A stretch of DNA of 7,798 nucleotides, from NCBI GenBank assembly GCA_013297575.1, contig JAAFHO010000248.1, positions 1 to 7,798 on the forward strand, written 5' to 3'. The position numbers and the translations under genes were made by a program. Below, in pieces: positions 7,131 through 7,798 of this stretch. The notes below the pieces were generated by a model, which saw only the letters and a program-made list of their open reading frames with translations, ran no database searches and was not told where the DNA came from. Source of the stretch: Chitinophagales bacterium (lineage in GTDB: Bacteria; Bacteroidota; Bacteroidia; Chitinophagales; Saprospiraceae). How positions within the stretch are numbered: the stretch's first letter is position 1; each line of letters opens with the position of its first letter.

Positions 7131-7138
7131 AATTTTTG
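7131..7138. repeat. Left 8-bp target-site duplication
   Basis: AATTTTTG directly abuts the outer end of the left terminal inverted repeat. The same 8 bases abut the right terminal repeat at 7299-7306. The exact position at both element ends is what favours a target-site duplication over a chance AT-rich match. Confidence 0.75.
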
Positions 7139-7141
7139 GTA

Positions 7142-7169
7142 AAAACTTAGCCGCTCCCATTTCAGCCAA
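7142..7169 (-). promoter_or_regulatory. Candidate outward promoter toward mqnD, within the MITE
   Basis: On the minus strand, TTG (7169-7167) is followed by 17 nt and TAAGTTTT (7149-7142), a 7-of-8 match to the Bacteroidota -7 box TAnnTTTG with a spacing slightly shorter than the usual 19. Transcription would start near 7136, leaving about 19 nt before the mqnD ATG. There is no experimental support. Confidence 0.4.
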
Positions 7170-7268
7170 AAAAGGTCAGTTTTTGCCCATGCTTCACCGT
7201 TTTTTTCGTCCGATGCGCTGCATCGAACTCAAAAAAGCGGCTCGCCTGACCAAAAACTGTCTGCTTTT

Positions 7269-7295
7269 TTGATCTGAAACCGCTGGCTAAGTTTT
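7269..7295 (+). promoter_or_regulatory. Candidate outward promoter toward the pseudouridine synthase gene, within the MITE
   Basis: Mirror of the left-arm signal: TTG (7269-7271), 16 nt, TAAGTTTT (7288-7295). The -7-like box lies inside the right terminal inverted repeat. Transcription would start near 7302, about 19 nt before the ATG at 7321. The one-base mismatch and the short spacing keep confidence low. Confidence 0.35.
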
Positions 7296-7298
7296 TAC

Positions 7299-7306
7299 AA
7301 TTTTTG
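7299..7306. repeat. Right 8-bp target-site duplication
   Basis: Second copy of AATTTTTG, directly adjoining the outer end of the right terminal inverted repeat and identical to 7131-7138. Confidence 0.75.
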
Positions 7307-7320
7307 TGTACATTTGTGCC

Positions 7321-7798
7321 ATGGAGCCAACAGTAATTTACGAAGACAACCATTTACTTGCTATCAACAAACCAGCAGGCTGGTTGGTTCAAGGCGATAA
7401 AACAGGAGACCGCACACTGACCGACTGGGGCAAGGCGTATTTAAAAGAAAAATACGACAAACCGGGAGCCGTTTATTTGCATCCGGTGCACCGAATAGAT
7501 CGTCCTGTGAGCGGTGCGGTGCTATTTGCCCGAACAGACAAGGCGTTGGGGCGGCTGACTGAAATGTTTCGCACGCGAGAGGTGAAAAAAAAATATGTGG
7601 CTATTGTGGAGCAAGCACCTTATTTGGAGCAAGCGACATTGAAGCATTTTTTGATCAAAGACGAGGCGAAAAACAAGGTAACTGCGTACGATACGCCCAA
7701 ACCAAATGCAAAGGAAAGTATTTTGGAGTATTCTATTTGGAAAAAAACGGCTAAGGGTACATTTTTGAATATTGACCCTATCACAGGTCGTCCGCATC
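7321..7798 (+). CDS. RluA-family RNA pseudouridine synthase (C-terminus cut by window edge)
   Basis: Predicted cytoplasmic enzyme that isomerises uridine to pseudouridine in rRNA or tRNA. The frame is open from the ATG at 7321 to the right edge (159 full codons). Family motifs seen: IYEDNHLLAINKPAG (6-20), the catalytic-loop motif HRIDRPVSG (57-65) with the catalytic aspartate D60, KKYVAIV (90-96), and the start of the TGRPH motif (155-159) where RluA proteins usually continue QIR. There is no S4 domain at the N-terminus, so it resembles the short RluA/TruC/RluC-like single-domain forms; the exact target (23S rRNA or tRNA) cannot be told from this part. The start fits the family N-terminus and no Shine-Dalgarno is visible. 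It is divergent from mqnD, with the MITE ending 23 nt before the start codon. Confidence 0.92.
   Translation, partial: MEPTVIYEDNHLLAINKPAGWLVQGDKTGDRTLTDWGKAYLKEKYDKPGAVYLHPVHRIDRPVSGAVLFARTDKALGRLTEMFRTREVKKKYVAIVEQAPYLEQATLKHFLIKDEAKNKVTAYDTPKPNAKESILEYSIWKKTAKGTFLNIDPITGRPH

Larger units (their letters stand above)
7139..7298. mobile_element. MITE-like foldback element, IS66-type ends
   Basis: A 160-bp element with perfect 14-bp terminal inverted repeats GTAAAAACTTAGCC (7139-7152) and its complement (7285-7298), bounded by identical 8-bp direct repeats. The two halves are imperfect complements along most of their length: CAGTTTTTG (7177-7185) faces CAAAAACTG (7251-7259), T-runs near 7200 face A-runs near 7235, and the centre is the stem CGATGC, loop GCT, GCATCG (7211-7225). 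The stem midpoint (7218) coincides with the element midpoint. There is no transposase, so it would be non-autonomous. Ends starting with GTAA plus an 8-bp duplication are hallmarks I know for the IS66 family; the assignment to that family is inference. It fills the gap between mqnD and the pseudouridine synthase gene. Confidence 0.75.

Noticed and set aside
7309..7316. A perfect TAnnTTTG match (TACATTTG) before the pseudouridine synthase gene.
   Set aside because: It ends only 4 nt before the ATG and lacks a TTG at the right spacing, so transcription would begin at or after the start codon.
7162..7353. A 63-codon minus-strand open frame.
   Set aside because: It lies almost wholly inside the MITE and overlaps the start of the pseudouridine synthase gene; composition reflects the palindrome.

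Overview
The window looks like a chromosomal segment of a Bacteroidota bacterium, possibly of the Saprospiria/Lewinella type; the class-level guess is weak. The reasons are: no purine-rich Shine-Dalgarno sites before any start codon, AT-rich intergenic DNA, a futalosine-pathway menaquinone gene (MqnD), a large DsbD with a CVNC thioredoxin motif, and caspase-like proteases whose C-terminal domains resemble the effector-associated domain EAD11, which I associate mainly with Bacteroidota. No tRNA, rRNA or CRISPR array is visible.

Layout from left to right. (1) Positions 1-658, minus strand: the N-terminal 219 codons of a secreted coiled-coil protein whose 3' end lies outside the window. Its codon use (AGA-rich, AT-rich) differs from its neighbours. 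(2) Positions 659-1070: a divergent AT-rich intergenic region. (3) Positions 1071-3227, plus strand: dsbD, a transmembrane thiol-disulfide interchange protein, closed by a perfect 23-bp inverted-repeat terminator (3268-3324). (4) Positions 3465-5839, plus strand: two tandem paralogous caspase-like proteases (C14 fold), each with an intact His/Cys dyad, a Pro/Thr-rich linker and a small C-terminal EAD11-like adaptor domain. They are 71 nt apart and probably co-transcribed. (5) Positions 5840-6289: a convergent non-coding region holding at least six hairpins within 255 bp, one of them REP-like. (6) Positions 6290-7117, minus strand: mqnD. (7) Positions 7139-7298: a 160-bp near-palindromic element with 14-bp perfect terminal inverted repeats and flanking 8-bp direct repeats, interpreted as a MITE with IS66-family hallmarks. 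(8) From 7321 to the right edge, plus strand: an RluA-type pseudouridine synthase, cut by the window.

How the parts relate. DsbD, MqnD and the pseudouridine synthase are housekeeping functions (periplasmic/extracytoplasmic thiol reduction, menaquinone synthesis, RNA modification). The accessory core is the caspase pair. Caspase-EAD proteins are known as effectors of NTPase-based conflict or immune systems that recruit effectors through matching EADs. No NTPase or other partner is present here, so the pair looks like stand-alone effectors recruited in trans. By hand alignment the protease domains are about 58% identical, while the C-terminal domains are only about a quarter identical, which suggests that the two copies share a substrate chemistry but have different partners. 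The MITE sits between two divergent housekeeping genes and carries a promoter-like TTG-N16/17-TAAGTTTT on each arm, pointing outward at mqnD and the pseudouridine synthase gene.
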